Shown here: piece after piece, positions 7,545 to 15,263 of the stretch
Position numbering within the stretch: position 1 is the first letter of the stretch
Layout of the letters: each line of letters starts with the position of its first letter
Origin: Kangiellaceae bacterium
GTDB lineage: Bacteria; Pseudomonadota; Gammaproteobacteria; Enterobacterales; Kangiellaceae
Length of the DNA stretch: 28,757 bases
NCBI GenBank assembly: GCA_030590405.1
Contig: JAUUYO010000003.1
Span: forward strand, 1 to 28,757
Direction of reading: 5' to 3'
The notes under the pieces: generated by a model
Databases searched by the model: none
Seen by the model: only the letters and a program-made list of their open reading frames with translations
Told to the model about the DNA's origin: nothing
Translations under genes and position numbers: made by a program

Positions 7545-7909
7545 TATTGTTGTTCCACGCTAAAGCTTTCACCACAACCACAACTCGCCGTGGCGTTGGG
7601 GTTTTTAAAATCTAAACGATGATTGACGCCTTCTTGAATATAATCGACCTGGGTTCCGCGAATAAGCGCCATGATCTCAGGTTTAACATAAAGCTTTAGC
7701 TGATCACTCAGGTCAAATGACTGGGTGCCTTCTTCAATCTCAAAGGCTAATTCTAAAAGATATTTAAAGCCAGAACAGCCTGCTTCTCGAACGTTAAATA
7801 ATATGCCTTTGGCGGATTTAACTTCGACTTGCCTGGAAAGATGGGCTATCGCTGACTCAGTGAAGGTCACTGGAATTTTTGTGCTGGGATTGTATGTTTC
7901 TACTTTCAT
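7544..7909 (-). CDS. sufA: A-type Fe-S carrier protein (SufA/IscA-like, HesB family)
   Basis: Member of the HesB/IscA family that accepts Fe-S clusters from the SufBCD scaffold and passes them to target proteins. The three ligand cysteines are present: C45 in REAGCSGFKY, and C110 and C112 in the C-terminal SCGCGESF. The 121 residues match the SufA length. Located between sufS and sufT; in E. coli the equivalent gene leads the operon, so its internal position is a rearranged but common order. Whether it is SufA, IscA or ErpA by descent cannot be told without a tree; the label follows context. Confidence 0.9.
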   Translation of the reverse strand: MKVETYNPSTKIPVTFTESAIAHLSRQVEVKSAKGILFNVREAGCSGFKYLLELAFEIEEGTQSFDLSDQLKLYVKPEIMALIRGTQVDYIQEGVNHRLDFKNPNATASCGCGESFSVEQQ

Positions 7910-7951
7910 TTATAATTCTCTATGCTTCTCTATGCTTGGATATTTGTTAAT

Positions 7952-9205
7952 CTAAATCAACATCGACTTAGCTTTCTCAATACCCTGGCATAAGCGATCA
8001 ATTTCATTAGTGGTATTGTAAAAACAAAGTGACGCCCGCACCGTACCACTAATCTCAAGCGCGTCCATTAATGGCATGGCGCAATGATGGCCAGTTCTAA
8101 CAGCAATACCTTGTTGGTCAAGCATCATACCCAAATCCTGAGAATGGCAGCCCTCAATATTGAAGCTGATGACTGAAGCTTTTTCACAATTGTCGCCAAT
8201 AATTTTCAGACCTTCAATTTTAGATAATGCGATAGTCGCATAATCTAACAAAAAGTTTTCGTAGTCGGCAAGTGCGTCTCTGTCGAAAGAATCAAGATAA
8301 TCCGCAGCGGCGGCTAATCCGATCGCACCAGCGACATTGGGAGTGCCCGCTTCAAATTTATAAGGCAGTTGATTAAAAGTCGTTCCTTCAAAACTCACCT
8401 TTTCAATCATTTCACCTCCGGCTTGCCACGGCGGCATTGCGTTCAATAAATCTTGCTTGCCGTAAAGCACGCCAATCCCCATTGGACCAAACATTTTATG
8501 TCCGGAAAATGCGTAAAAATCACAATCCAATTTTTCCACATCAAGAATTAAATGAGGCATTGCTTGCGCGCCATCGATTAAAATCAGTGCGCCGTATTGA
8601 TGGGACAGTTTAATAATTTCTTCAACGGGATTAATTACCCCTAAGGCATTGGATATATGGCCGATAGCCACCAACTTTGTTTTATCACTTAGTAGTGACT
8701 TAAAATGATTAAAATCGAGCTGGCCATTTTTTTTGACTTTGATTACTTTTAATTGAGCGCCGCTTTGCTGGCAAAGTAACTGCCACGGCACAATATTAGA
8801 ATGATGTTCTAAAGTAGAGATAATAATTTCATCGTCTTTAGAAATGTTTTCTCTTCCCCAGGTTTGTGCGACCAGATTAATGGATTCGGTGGTTCCGCGA
8901 GTCCATATGATTTCTTCTCTGTGTGCGGCGTTAATAAATTTCTGGATGCAGCTTCGCGCCGACTCAAATTCCTGAGTTGCTTTATCACTTAAATAATGAG
9001 CGCCACGATGAACATTCGAGTTAGTCGTTTGGTAATAATGACTAATCGCATCGATGACTGAATTTGGTTTTTGTGCCGTCGCACCATTGTCAAAATAAAC
9101 CAGCGAATGTTGATTGACGGCTTGCGACAAAATAGGAAAGTCAGCTCGGACTTTTTCGACATCAAAACCAGGATGTTTTAAATGGGGAGTGTTGGAATTT
9201 TGCAT
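7952..9205 (-). CDS. sufS: Cysteine desulfurase SufS
   Basis: PLP-dependent group II cysteine desulfurase that removes sulfur from L-cysteine, leaving alanine, and loads the persulfide onto SufE. The PLP lysine is K237 in FSGHKMFGPMGIG. The persulfide-forming cysteine is C375 in RTGHHCAMPLM. The EHHSN block (133-137) includes the His that stacks on the cofactor. Length 417 is close to E. coli SufS (406). A short N-terminal extension precedes the FDVEKVRADFPIL start typical of the family. Between sufD (32-bp gap) and the A-type carrier (42-bp gap). Confidence 0.97.
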   Translation of the reverse strand: MQNSNTPHLKHPGFDVEKVRADFPILSQAVNQHSLVYFDNGATAQKPNSVIDAISHYYQTTNSNVHRGAHYLSDKATQEFESARSCIQKFINAAHREEIIWTRGTTESINLVAQTWGRENISKDDEIIISTLEHHSNIVPWQLLCQQSGAQLKVIKVKKNGQLDFNHFKSLLSDKTKLVAIGHISNALGVINPVEEIIKLSHQYGALILIDGAQAMPHLILDVEKLDCDFYAFSGHKMFGPMGIGVLYGKQDLLNAMPPWQAGGEMIEKVSFEGTTFNQLPYKFEAGTPNVAGAIGLAAAADYLDSFDRDALADYENFLLDYATIALSKIEGLKIIGDNCEKASVISFNIEGCHSQDLGMMLDQQGIAVRTGHHCAMPLMDALEISGTVRASLCFYNTTNEIDRLCQGIEKAKSMLI

Positions 9206-9237
9206 TTTAAATTTACTTTAACTTATTTCCAGTCATG

Positions 9238-10566
9238 TTATTTGATATCCGACAAACAGATTTGTACCTGGTCTTTTAAATAGTGGCTTAATGCCTCATT
9301 TTCAACCTTGTCTAGTAATTCATTAATAAAACCAATACTGAGTATTTTTTTTGCGCGAGTTTCATTGATGCCGCGTGTTTGCATGTAATAGATGGCTTTG
9401 TCGTCTATTTTTGCGACTGTAGCTCCATGTGCGCAAACAACATCGTCTGCGTAGATTTCAAGTTCCGGTTTAGTATTGATTTCAGCCTGATTGGTTAATA
9501 ATAAATTTTTATTACTTAATTGCGCGTCGGATTTTTGTGCATCCTTAAAAATATGAATCTTGCCATTAAAGGTCGCTTTCGCCGAATCAGCAATAATGCC
9601 TCGAAAGACTTCCCGGCTGGTACAATTTGCAATCTGGTGCTCTATGTTTGTATGGTAATCGATGCATTGAGTCTCGGAGGGTAAATAAATGCCGGTCAGG
9701 TTGGACTCAGAATTTTTTCCCCTATGGTGAATGTCGATATCCGTTTTATTTAACTGGCTTCCTTCAGAGTAATAGAAACTATTGAGACTGGAATCCTTCT
9801 CAAGCAAGAAAAGCGCACGGCTCACTTGCATACTGGTGCTCGCTTCCAAATTCAATCGATAGTGATTACATTGACTGTTTTCTTGTAAGTGGACCACGCT
9901 CTGTTGAAGCGCTAATTGAGTTGCTTCACACTTTTCAGATACAAAGTGCTCAATCAGCTGGCATTCGCTACCAGTGCCACAGGAAACCAGAGTTTGATTG
10001 GCGCAAATCTGATTTTCGTCAGCGCTGGTATTAAGGTGAAATAAATAAATCGGTTTGCCGATTTTTTTATTGCTTTCGACCTCAATTAATAAGCCATCTT
10101 GTGAAAGGCTGGTATTAAGTTGGATGAGTAAGTTGGTACTTTGCTGCGCTGACGATAAACTGCTGGTAATAAGCTCGATTTGCTTTGTATTTGCCTGGCT
10201 AAACGGGGTGGCAGAAACATGACTATCTATCAGATCGCTTGAGTGTTGTGGACTGTATTGGCCGTTGATAAAGACAACAGTAAAGGCATTTTTTAACGCT
10301 AAGGTTAAATCCGATATTTCTGATTGAGTTCTACTCGCCAAAGGACTCGAACTAAATTCTGCCTGAGTGAGGAAAAATAGTTCATTGTATTTCCAATGCT
10401 CAACTTTGCGAGTCGGTAAATTTTGCTTTAAGAAGTCAGCATAACTATAGGAGCGAATTTTTGTAAGCCAATTATTTTCTGGCGTTTGCGATTCAGCGTT
10501 CTGCGCTAACTCATTTTTCAGCGCGGCACTCAAGAATTGATTATCAACTTGAAAAGAAGTTTTCAT
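9238..10566 (-). CDS. sufD: Fe-S scaffold subunit SufD
   Basis: SufD forms the SufBC2D scaffold with SufB and SufC, on which Fe-S clusters are built using SufE-delivered sulfur. This 442-residue protein shows the SufB/SufD-type beta-helix core (about 200-390). Its C-terminal half has EVFRGIIADSAKATFNGKI, then KPELEIYADDVVCAHGATV with the conserved Cys and His of the SufD family, and the closing helical domain with RGINETRAKKILSIGF. Length is close to E. coli SufD (423). It starts 6 bp after the sufC stop. The N-terminal third is poorly conserved, as usual for SufD. Confidence 0.96.
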   Translation of the reverse strand: MKTSFQVDNQFLSAALKNELAQNAESQTPENNWLTKIRSYSYADFLKQNLPTRKVEHWKYNELFFLTQAEFSSSPLASRTQSEISDLTLALKNAFTVVFINGQYSPQHSSDLIDSHVSATPFSQANTKQIELITSSLSSAQQSTNLLIQLNTSLSQDGLLIEVESNKKIGKPIYLFHLNTSADENQICANQTLVSCGTGSECQLIEHFVSEKCEATQLALQQSVVHLQENSQCNHYRLNLEASTSMQVSRALFLLEKDSSLNSFYYSEGSQLNKTDIDIHHRGKNSESNLTGIYLPSETQCIDYHTNIEHQIANCTSREVFRGIIADSAKATFNGKIHIFKDAQKSDAQLSNKNLLLTNQAEINTKPELEIYADDVVCAHGATVAKIDDKAIYYMQTRGINETRAKKILSIGFINELLDKVENEALSHYLKDQVQICLSDIK

Positions 10567-10572
10567 TATTTA

Positions 10573-11316
10573 CTACGCCTTTTCAATCCAGCTATAACCT
10601 TTTTCTTCCAGTTCTAGCGCAAGCTCTTTTCCGCCAGATTTGATAATTTTACCATCCGATAAAACGTGGACTTTGTCTGGCACAATATAATCGAGCAAAC
10701 GTTGATAGTGAGTGACAATAATAAACGCACGATTTTCATCACGACAGGCGTTTACCCCATCAGCAACCACTTGTAACGCATCAATATCCAGGCCAGAATC
10801 GGTTTCATCTAAAATGCAAAGCGATGGTTCGAGTAACATCATTTGCATGATTTCGCTGCGTTTTTTCTCGCCGCCAGAAAAACCTTCATTGACGCCGCGC
10901 TTTAGGAAATTTGGATCGAGATTGACTGCTTTACACTTTTCTCTGGCTAACTTCATGAAATCGACGGTGCTTAACGCTTCTTTACCCTGGTAGTCTCTCA
11001 CCGTATCAACGCTCGCTTTTAAAAATTCCATATTGCTAACGCCGGGAATTTCCACAGGATATTGAAATGCCAGGAATAACCCTTTTTTGGCGCGTTCATC
11101 GGCGTCAAGTTCTAAAAGATTGTCGCCATTTAAAGTTGCACTGCCACCACTTACTTCATAGCCTTCTCGACCTGAAAGGACATAGCCAAGGGTGCTTTTA
11201 CCGGATCCGTTAGGTCCCATGATCGCATGCACTTCGCCGGGTTTAATATCCAGCGAAAGGCCTTTTAAAATCGTTTTGTCTTCAACTTTTACTTGTAGAT
11301 TTTTAATTTTTAACAT
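10573..11316 (-). CDS. sufC: Fe-S assembly ATPase SufC
   Basis: ABC-type ATPase of the SufBC2D scaffold. Walker A GPNGSGKST (34-42), signature FSGGEKKR (146-153) and Walker B with D-loop ILDETDSGLD (168-177) are all present, and no membrane segments are seen. I placed the start at the ATG at 11316, giving 247 residues like E. coli SufC (248). An in-frame ATG at 11385 would add 23 residues that have no family counterpart and that overlap the inverted-repeat element inserted between sufB and sufC, so that longer form is very likely wrong. AGAGAAA precedes the chosen start. Confidence 0.97.
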   Translation of the reverse strand: MLKIKNLQVKVEDKTILKGLSLDIKPGEVHAIMGPNGSGKSTLGYVLSGREGYEVSGGSATLNGDNLLELDADERAKKGLFLAFQYPVEIPGVSNMEFLKASVDTVRDYQGKEALSTVDFMKLAREKCKAVNLDPNFLKRGVNEGFSGGEKKRSEIMQMMLLEPSLCILDETDSGLDIDALQVVADGVNACRDENRAFIIVTHYQRLLDYIVPDKVHVLSDGKIIKSGGKELALELEEKGYSWIEKA

Positions 11317-11358
11317 TTTTTTCTCTGAAAATTCAATTCTAAAAATATTCGATTTAAT

Positions 11359-11441
11359 GTAGGGTAGGCAGTCTATTTTGCTCACATGAACCTAAATCAA
11401 ATTTAACACATAAGGTGGGCAATGGAGACTGCCCACCCTAC
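11359..11441. repeat. 83-bp inverted-repeat (MITE-like) element between sufB and sufC
   Basis: The left end GTAGGGTAGGCAGTCT (11359-11374) is an inverted copy of the right end AGACTGCCCACCCTAC (11426-11441) with one mismatch in 16. Inside the right half a perfect 8-bp stem, GGTGGGCA (11414-11421) and TGCCCACC (11430-11437), makes a strong local hairpin. GTAGGGTGGGCA-type ends recur between genes in many bacterial genomes. The element ends 9 bp from the sufB stop and 42 bp before the sufC start, so it lies inside the operon transcript. Confidence 0.75.
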
Positions 11442-11450
11442 AAAAAATAT

Positions 11451-12887
11451 TTACCCAACAGACCCTTCAAGGCTAACTTCTAATAATTTTCCGGCTTCAA
11501 CCGCAAACTCCATCGGCAGCTCTTTGAAAACTTCTTTGCAAAAGCCATTGACGATCATGGATACGGCTTTCTCTGCGCCAATCCCTCTTTGTAAGCAAAG
11601 GAACAACTGATCATCACTCACTTTTGAAGTAGTTGCTTCATGCTCGATAATGGCGTTGGGATGTTTACTTTCAATATAAGGAAAAGTGTGTGCGCTACAT
11701 TGATCGCCAATTAACAAAGAGTCACATTGGGTAAAGTTTCTTGCGCCATCTGCTCGTGGACTCATGCGGACTAAACCACGGTACGCGTTCGAGCTTTTAC
11801 CCGCAGAAATGCCTTTGGAAATAATGGTAGATTTAGTGTTTTTGCCCAGGTGGATCATTTTAGTGCCAGTATCGGCTTGTTGGTAATTACGAGTTAATGC
11901 GACGGAATAGAACTCTCCAATACTATTGTCGCCACGTAAAATAACCGAGGGGTATTTCCAGGTAATCGCTGAGCCTGTTTCAACCTGAGTCCAGGATATC
12001 TTTGCATTCTGATGACAAACACCGCGCTTGGTCACAAAATTATAAATACCGCCGACACCATTTTCATCGCCAGGGTACCAGTTTTGTACCGTTGAATATT
12101 TGATTTCCGCATCATCCATGCAGACTAATTCTACCACCGCAGCATGCAGCTGGTTTTCATCTCGCATGGGCGCTGTGCAACCTTCTAAATAACTGACATG
12201 GCTACCTTCATCGGCAACAATCAGGGTTCTTTCAAATTGACCGGTGTTTGCTTCATTAATTCTGAAGTAGGTCGACAGTTCCATTGGGCAACGAACTCCT
12301 TTTGGAATGTAGACGAAGGAGCCATCGCTAAAAACGGCGCAATTAAGCGTGGCGAAATAATTGTCTTTTTGCGGTACAACTGAACCCAGATATTTTTTGA
12401 CCAAATCAGGGTATTGATGAACCGCTTCAGAAATAGGGCAAAAAATCACCCCAGCTTCGGCCAGTTTTTCTTTAAAAGTTGTGACGATTGAAACCGAGTC
12501 GAATACCACGTCTACTGCAACGCCAGCCAAGACTGCTTGTTCATGCAGAGGGATCCCCAGTTTGTTATAGGTCTCAATTAATTCGGGATCAACTTCATCT
12601 AAACTTTTTGGCGCATCGTCCATGCTCTTTGGCGCGGAGTAAAATGAAATTTCATCAAGATTAATTTTGGGATAGTCCAGTTTGGCCCAGTCAGGTTCAT
12701 CCATTTCTTGCCATAATCGAAATGCGTTTAGTCGCCAATCAAGAAGCCATTGAGGTTCATTTTTCTTGGCGGAAATAAAACGGATAACTTCTTCACTCAA
12801 ACCCGGAGCGATAGTTTCAGACTCCACATCGGTGACGAAACCGGCTTGATATTCGGTTTTAACATAGCTGTCAATTACATCAGACAT
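11451..12887 (-). CDS. sufB: Fe-S scaffold subunit SufB
   Basis: Core scaffold protein of the SufBC2D complex. The 478-residue protein carries the C-terminal SufB block with NFTQCDSLLIG (C388, matching the E. coli SufB C405 implicated in cluster assembly) and IIEHEATTSK (E417, matching E. coli E434). The N-terminal and beta-helix regions (SDGSFVYIPKGVRCPMELS, SYLEGCTAP) are all intact. Length is normal (E. coli 495). It follows iscR after a 141-bp spacer that contains a 15-bp tandem repeat. A short upstream reading frame in that spacer overlaps the sufB start by 13 nt. Confidence 0.98.
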   Translation of the reverse strand: MSDVIDSYVKTEYQAGFVTDVESETIAPGLSEEVIRFISAKKNEPQWLLDWRLNAFRLWQEMDEPDWAKLDYPKINLDEISFYSAPKSMDDAPKSLDEVDPELIETYNKLGIPLHEQAVLAGVAVDVVFDSVSIVTTFKEKLAEAGVIFCPISEAVHQYPDLVKKYLGSVVPQKDNYFATLNCAVFSDGSFVYIPKGVRCPMELSTYFRINEANTGQFERTLIVADEGSHVSYLEGCTAPMRDENQLHAAVVELVCMDDAEIKYSTVQNWYPGDENGVGGIYNFVTKRGVCHQNAKISWTQVETGSAITWKYPSVILRGDNSIGEFYSVALTRNYQQADTGTKMIHLGKNTKSTIISKGISAGKSSNAYRGLVRMSPRADGARNFTQCDSLLIGDQCSAHTFPYIESKHPNAIIEHEATTSKVSDDQLFLCLQRGIGAEKAVSMIVNGFCKEVFKELPMEFAVEAGKLLEVSLEGSVG

Positions 12888-13021
12888 GACAATCTCTCTA
12901 AAATTACTTTCTGGCTGAATCGTTTTTTAATTTTTAACATGGCTGTTTCTAACATGGCTGTTTCTAATATGGCTGTTTCTAATATGGTTGTCTCTAACAT
13001 CGTATTTTTTATGCTCAACAT
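12875..13021 (-). CDS. Possible leader ORF (48 aa) with LETA repeats overlapping the sufB start
   Basis: A 48-codon frame starts at ATG 13021, reads through the 15-bp tandem repeat as repeated MLETA/ILETA units, then a basic stretch (IKKRFSQKVILER). It stops at 12875-12877, 13 nt inside sufB in another frame. No good ribosome site precedes the ATG, and the peptide has no recognised family. The frame may be open only because 15 is a multiple of three. It could be a translated leader that couples to sufB, or simply noise. Confidence 0.2.
   Translation of the reverse strand: MLSIKNTMLETTILETAILETAMLETAMLKIKKRFSQKVILERLSCLM
12936..12995. repeat. Four 15-bp tandem repeats between iscR and sufB
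   Basis: Units at 12936-12950, 12951-12965, 12966-12980 and 12981-12995 share the consensus AAYATGGCTGTTTCT. Units 1 and 2 are identical, unit 3 differs by one base, and unit 4 by two more. A decayed fifth unit starts AACAT at 12996. The array lies in the transcribed spacer before sufB. It is probably variable in copy number between strains. Confidence 0.9.
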
Positions 13022-13028
13022 GGTGAAA

Positions 13029-13493
13029 TTATTGGCTGGTGGTGACGGTGATCGTGTTTGTGATGCTAGATAGCCGATCATTTGCTTGTTGCTCATTTTG
13101 TTTGATCAATTCACCAATGCTGATATTATCAAGAAAATCGTTAATTCTGGTACTTAAGTCAACCCATAAGTTATGGGTTAAACATTGTTTACCATCATGG
13201 CAATTAGCTCTACCGTCACAACGAGATAGCTCAATCGATTCGTTAACTGCATTAATAATGTGGGCTACGCTAATCTCATCGCGGGAAGCATTCAGCAGAT
13301 AACCACCACCGGGGCCTCTGATACTTTTAACGATGTTATTTTTCCTTAGTTTCGAAAAAAGTTGCTCCAGATAAGATAACGAGATGGCTTGTCGATCGGA
13401 TATGTCGCTTAGGTTGACAGGCTTGTCATGGCTATTTAATGCCAAATCCAGCACGGCCGTGACAGCGTAGCGCCCTTTAGTAGTCAGTCGCAT
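13029..13493 (-). CDS. iscR: Rrf2-family Fe-S regulator IscR
   Basis: Winged-helix Rrf2-family regulator that senses Fe-S status by binding a 2Fe-2S cluster. The N-terminus MRLTTKGRYAV and the helix-turn-helix (about 28-52) fit IscR. The cluster ligands C92, C98 and C104 plus H107 (CDGRANC, CHDGKQC, LTH) match E. coli IscR spacing and numbering. The 154 residues compare with 162 in E. coli. It is the first gene of the suf operon and has a near-consensus IscR type-1 site directly upstream, so it probably represses its own operon when clusters are plentiful. No iscS/iscU genes are next to it, so Suf may be a main Fe-S pathway here; this cannot be settled from the window. Confidence 0.96.
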   Translation of the reverse strand: MRLTTKGRYAVTAVLDLALNSHDKPVNLSDISDRQAISLSYLEQLFSKLRKNNIVKSIRGPGGGYLLNASRDEISVAHIINAVNESIELSRCDGRANCHDGKQCLTHNLWVDLSTRINDFLDNISIGELIKQNEQQANDRLSSITNTITVTTSQ

Positions 13494-13535
13494 AATAATG
13501 CCTGAATCAATTGGTGGTCAATTTCGAATGAACAC

Positions 13536-13568
13536 ATTCTCTAATAACCAACTAAAATAGTCAAGTAA
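13536..13568 (-). promoter_or_regulatory. IscR type-1 binding site and overlapping iscR-suf promoter
   Basis: On the minus strand the 25 bp from 13568 to 13544 match the E. coli IscR type-1 consensus (ATASYYGACTRWWWYAGTCRRSTAT) at 22 of 25 positions by eye, including the central GACTATTTTAGT. A TTGACT -35 (13564-13559) lies inside it. After a 17-nt spacer a GAGAAT -10 (13541-13536) follows. Binding would block polymerase, as at E. coli iscR. The inferred start of transcription is near 13529, about 36 nt before the iscR ATG. Confidence 0.82.
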
Positions 13569-13613
13569 TTAAAAGCCAGCTAATTAGATATTTTATATAT
13601 AACTAAAGTAAGT

Positions 13614-13627
13614 TTGATCACGGTCAA
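13614..13627. promoter_or_regulatory. FNR-like box upstream of iscR
   Basis: TTGAT-CACG-GTCAA has 9 of the 10 conserved FNR-box bases. It overlaps the suhB stop region. Its centre (13620.5) is about 91 bp upstream of the inferred iscR transcription start, a distance used by class I FNR promoters. The start site itself is inferred, so this is a weak call. Confidence 0.35.
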
Positions 13628-14397
13628 TTTTTTTGGTTAATTACTTGCAACATGGCTTTAAATGCTTTTGGATTTGCGGCTAAAATGGAGCCTTGTTTTT
13701 CAAAATTCGGATTACCGTTCATATCGGCGACCATACCGCCAGATTCTTGAACTAAAAGCGCGCCAGCTGCGGTATCCCATGGGCTGAGTCCAAATTCCCA
13801 AAAACCATCAAATCGTCCTGCAGCCACGTAAGCTAAGTCGAGCGCCGCTGAACCGGCGCGGCGCATATCGGAGCAAAGCGGGAATAACTTGGCAAATACT
13901 CGCAGGTATTCTTCGAGTTTTGCTTCATCTCTAAAGGGAAATCCAGTGGCGAGCAGGCTATGTTCCAGACCTTTGGTATTGCTGACTCGCATTTTTTTGT
14001 TATCAAATTGAGCGCCACGACCAAGCACGGCGGTAAATAATTCTTCTTTGTTTGGGTCATAAACCACCCCGATTTGAGTGCGTCCTTTATGTTTACATGC
14101 AATGGAGATCGCCCAGTGAGGGATTTTGCGAATAAAATTAGTGGTTCCGTCTATTGGATCGATAACCCATTGATAGTCGCTATCGCCGCTTTGGCCGCTT
14201 TCTTCACCAAGAAAGCTATGCTCAGGGTAGGCATTTGAAATGGTTTCGATAATCAGTTGTTCGGCAGCTTTGTCGACATTGGTTACATAATCGTGTTGGG
14301 ATTTACTTTCCACAGAGGTGATATGATTAGCCTCGCGCATTACGAAATCACCGGCTTTGCGTGCTGCTCTAACAGCAATGGTTAATAATGCCTGCAT
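13624..14397 (-). CDS. suhB: Inositol-1-monophosphatase family protein SuhB
   Basis: Mg-dependent inositol monophosphatase family enzyme of 257 residues. Metal-binding motifs are complete: GEESG (64-68), DPIDGTTNF (80-88) and WDTAAG (207-212). Gammaproteobacterial SuhB also takes part in rRNA transcription antitermination with the Nus factors; the RRAGSAALDLAY block near 179-190 is shared with E. coli SuhB. It lies just upstream of iscR on the same strand, an arrangement near iscR also seen in other gammaproteobacteria. Other phosphatases of the family (CysQ, fructose-1,6-bisphosphatase type) are less likely given the overall pattern. Confidence 0.93.
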   Translation of the reverse strand: MQALLTIAVRAARKAGDFVMREANHITSVESKSQHDYVTNVDKAAEQLIIETISNAYPEHSFLGEESGQSGDSDYQWVIDPIDGTTNFIRKIPHWAISIACKHKGRTQIGVVYDPNKEELFTAVLGRGAQFDNKKMRVSNTKGLEHSLLATGFPFRDEAKLEEYLRVFAKLFPLCSDMRRAGSAALDLAYVAAGRFDGFWEFGLSPWDTAAGALLVQESGGMVADMNGNPNFEKQGSILAANPKAFKAMLQVINQKN

Positions 14398-14762
14398 GAT
14401 GTAAATACCTCACAAGGTTAAAATAAAAATCGTTAACAAAAAAGAGTACCTAAAGTAAGTTAGATAATCTGAGAACACTGAATTGTTTAATAGCGGTATA
14501 GATCGCTTGTTATTTAAGGGCGACAGTCATTTAACGACGATAGTCAGTTAATAACTGATAGCCTTAAATTTAGTCCAAGGTCTAATTGCGCGCAAGTATA
14601 CCTGAAAAATAACCGGTGTAAAGCGAGTATTTTATTGCTTGATGCGGCTTGTCAGGCTATGACCTAAGTCAAAAATTAGTTCGATTGGATAGCATTTAGT
14701 GTCCGTTGGTTGATACAATCTTGGTATTATCCAGGCCTATTAAAAATTGACAGGTAAATAAA
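14398..14762. other. Divergent intergenic region suhB / moaB
   Basis: 365 bp between divergent genes. It contains a perfect 15-bp palindrome TCAGTTAATAACTGA (14544-14558) and a partial echo of it about 25 bp to the left (CAGTCATTTAA). A TATTAT near 14729 could be a -10 for moaB. No ORF, tRNA-like fold or recognised riboswitch is visible; in particular I do not see a molybdenum-cofactor (moco) riboswitch. Confidence 0.4.
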
Positions 14763-15263
14763 ATGAGTCAACTGAATGTTGCAGTATTAACCGTTTCGGA
14801 TACTCGAAACATCGAGACCGATAAATCGGGTGGTTATCTGATTTCTGAAATTGAGGCCGCGGGTCATAAATTGGCGACTCGTGAAATTGTCATAGACGAT
14901 ATTTATCATATTCGTGCGGTGTTATCTCAATGGATTGCTGAGCAAAATATCCACGCAGTGATTATTACTGGCGGAACCGGGTTTTACGGCAGAGACTCAA
15001 CTCCGGAGGCTGTTTTACCGTTATTTGATAAAACCATGCCCGGTTTTGGTGAGTTGTTTCGTAGCGTTTCTTATGAGGAAATTGGTAGTTCGACTATTCA
15101 GAGTCGCGCAATTGGGGGGTTAGCTAATAATACCGTCATATTTTGTTTACCCGGTTCGACCGGCGCTTGCCGGACAGGTTGGAGCAAGATCATCAAAGAG
15201 CAATTAACTTTGGAGTATTCGCCTTGTAATTTTGTTAAATTATTGAAAACCGGTAAGCATTGA
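14763..15263 (+). CDS. moaB: Molybdenum cofactor biosynthesis protein MoaB
   Basis: MogA/MoaB-family protein of 166 residues that adenylates or binds molybdopterin during molybdenum cofactor synthesis. The molybdopterin-binding motif is intact: GGTG at 70-73 and RDSTPEA at 77-83. A second conserved block, LPGSTGACRTGW, follows near 150. Length fits MoaB (E. coli 170) better than MogA (195). No other moa/mog gene is adjacent. AGGTAAATAAA precedes the ATG. Confidence 0.93.
   Translation: MSQLNVAVLTVSDTRNIETDKSGGYLISEIEAAGHKLATREIVIDDIYHIRAVLSQWIAEQNIHAVIITGGTGFYGRDSTPEAVLPLFDKTMPGFGELFRSVSYEEIGSSTIQSRAIGGLANNTVIFCLPGSTGACRTGWSKIIKEQLTLEYSPCNFVKLLKTGKH

Noticed and set aside
11317..11385. Longer SufC with 23 extra N-terminal residues
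   Set aside because: The extension has no family counterpart, overlaps the inverted-repeat element, and the shorter form matches SufC length with a ribosome site.
12936..12995. Tandem repeats as a possible CRISPR array
   Set aside because: Units are 15 bp, contiguous and without spacers, and no cas genes are present.
14398..14762. Possible Moco riboswitch upstream of moaB
   Set aside because: I could not find the conserved paired elements; only a short palindrome is visible.
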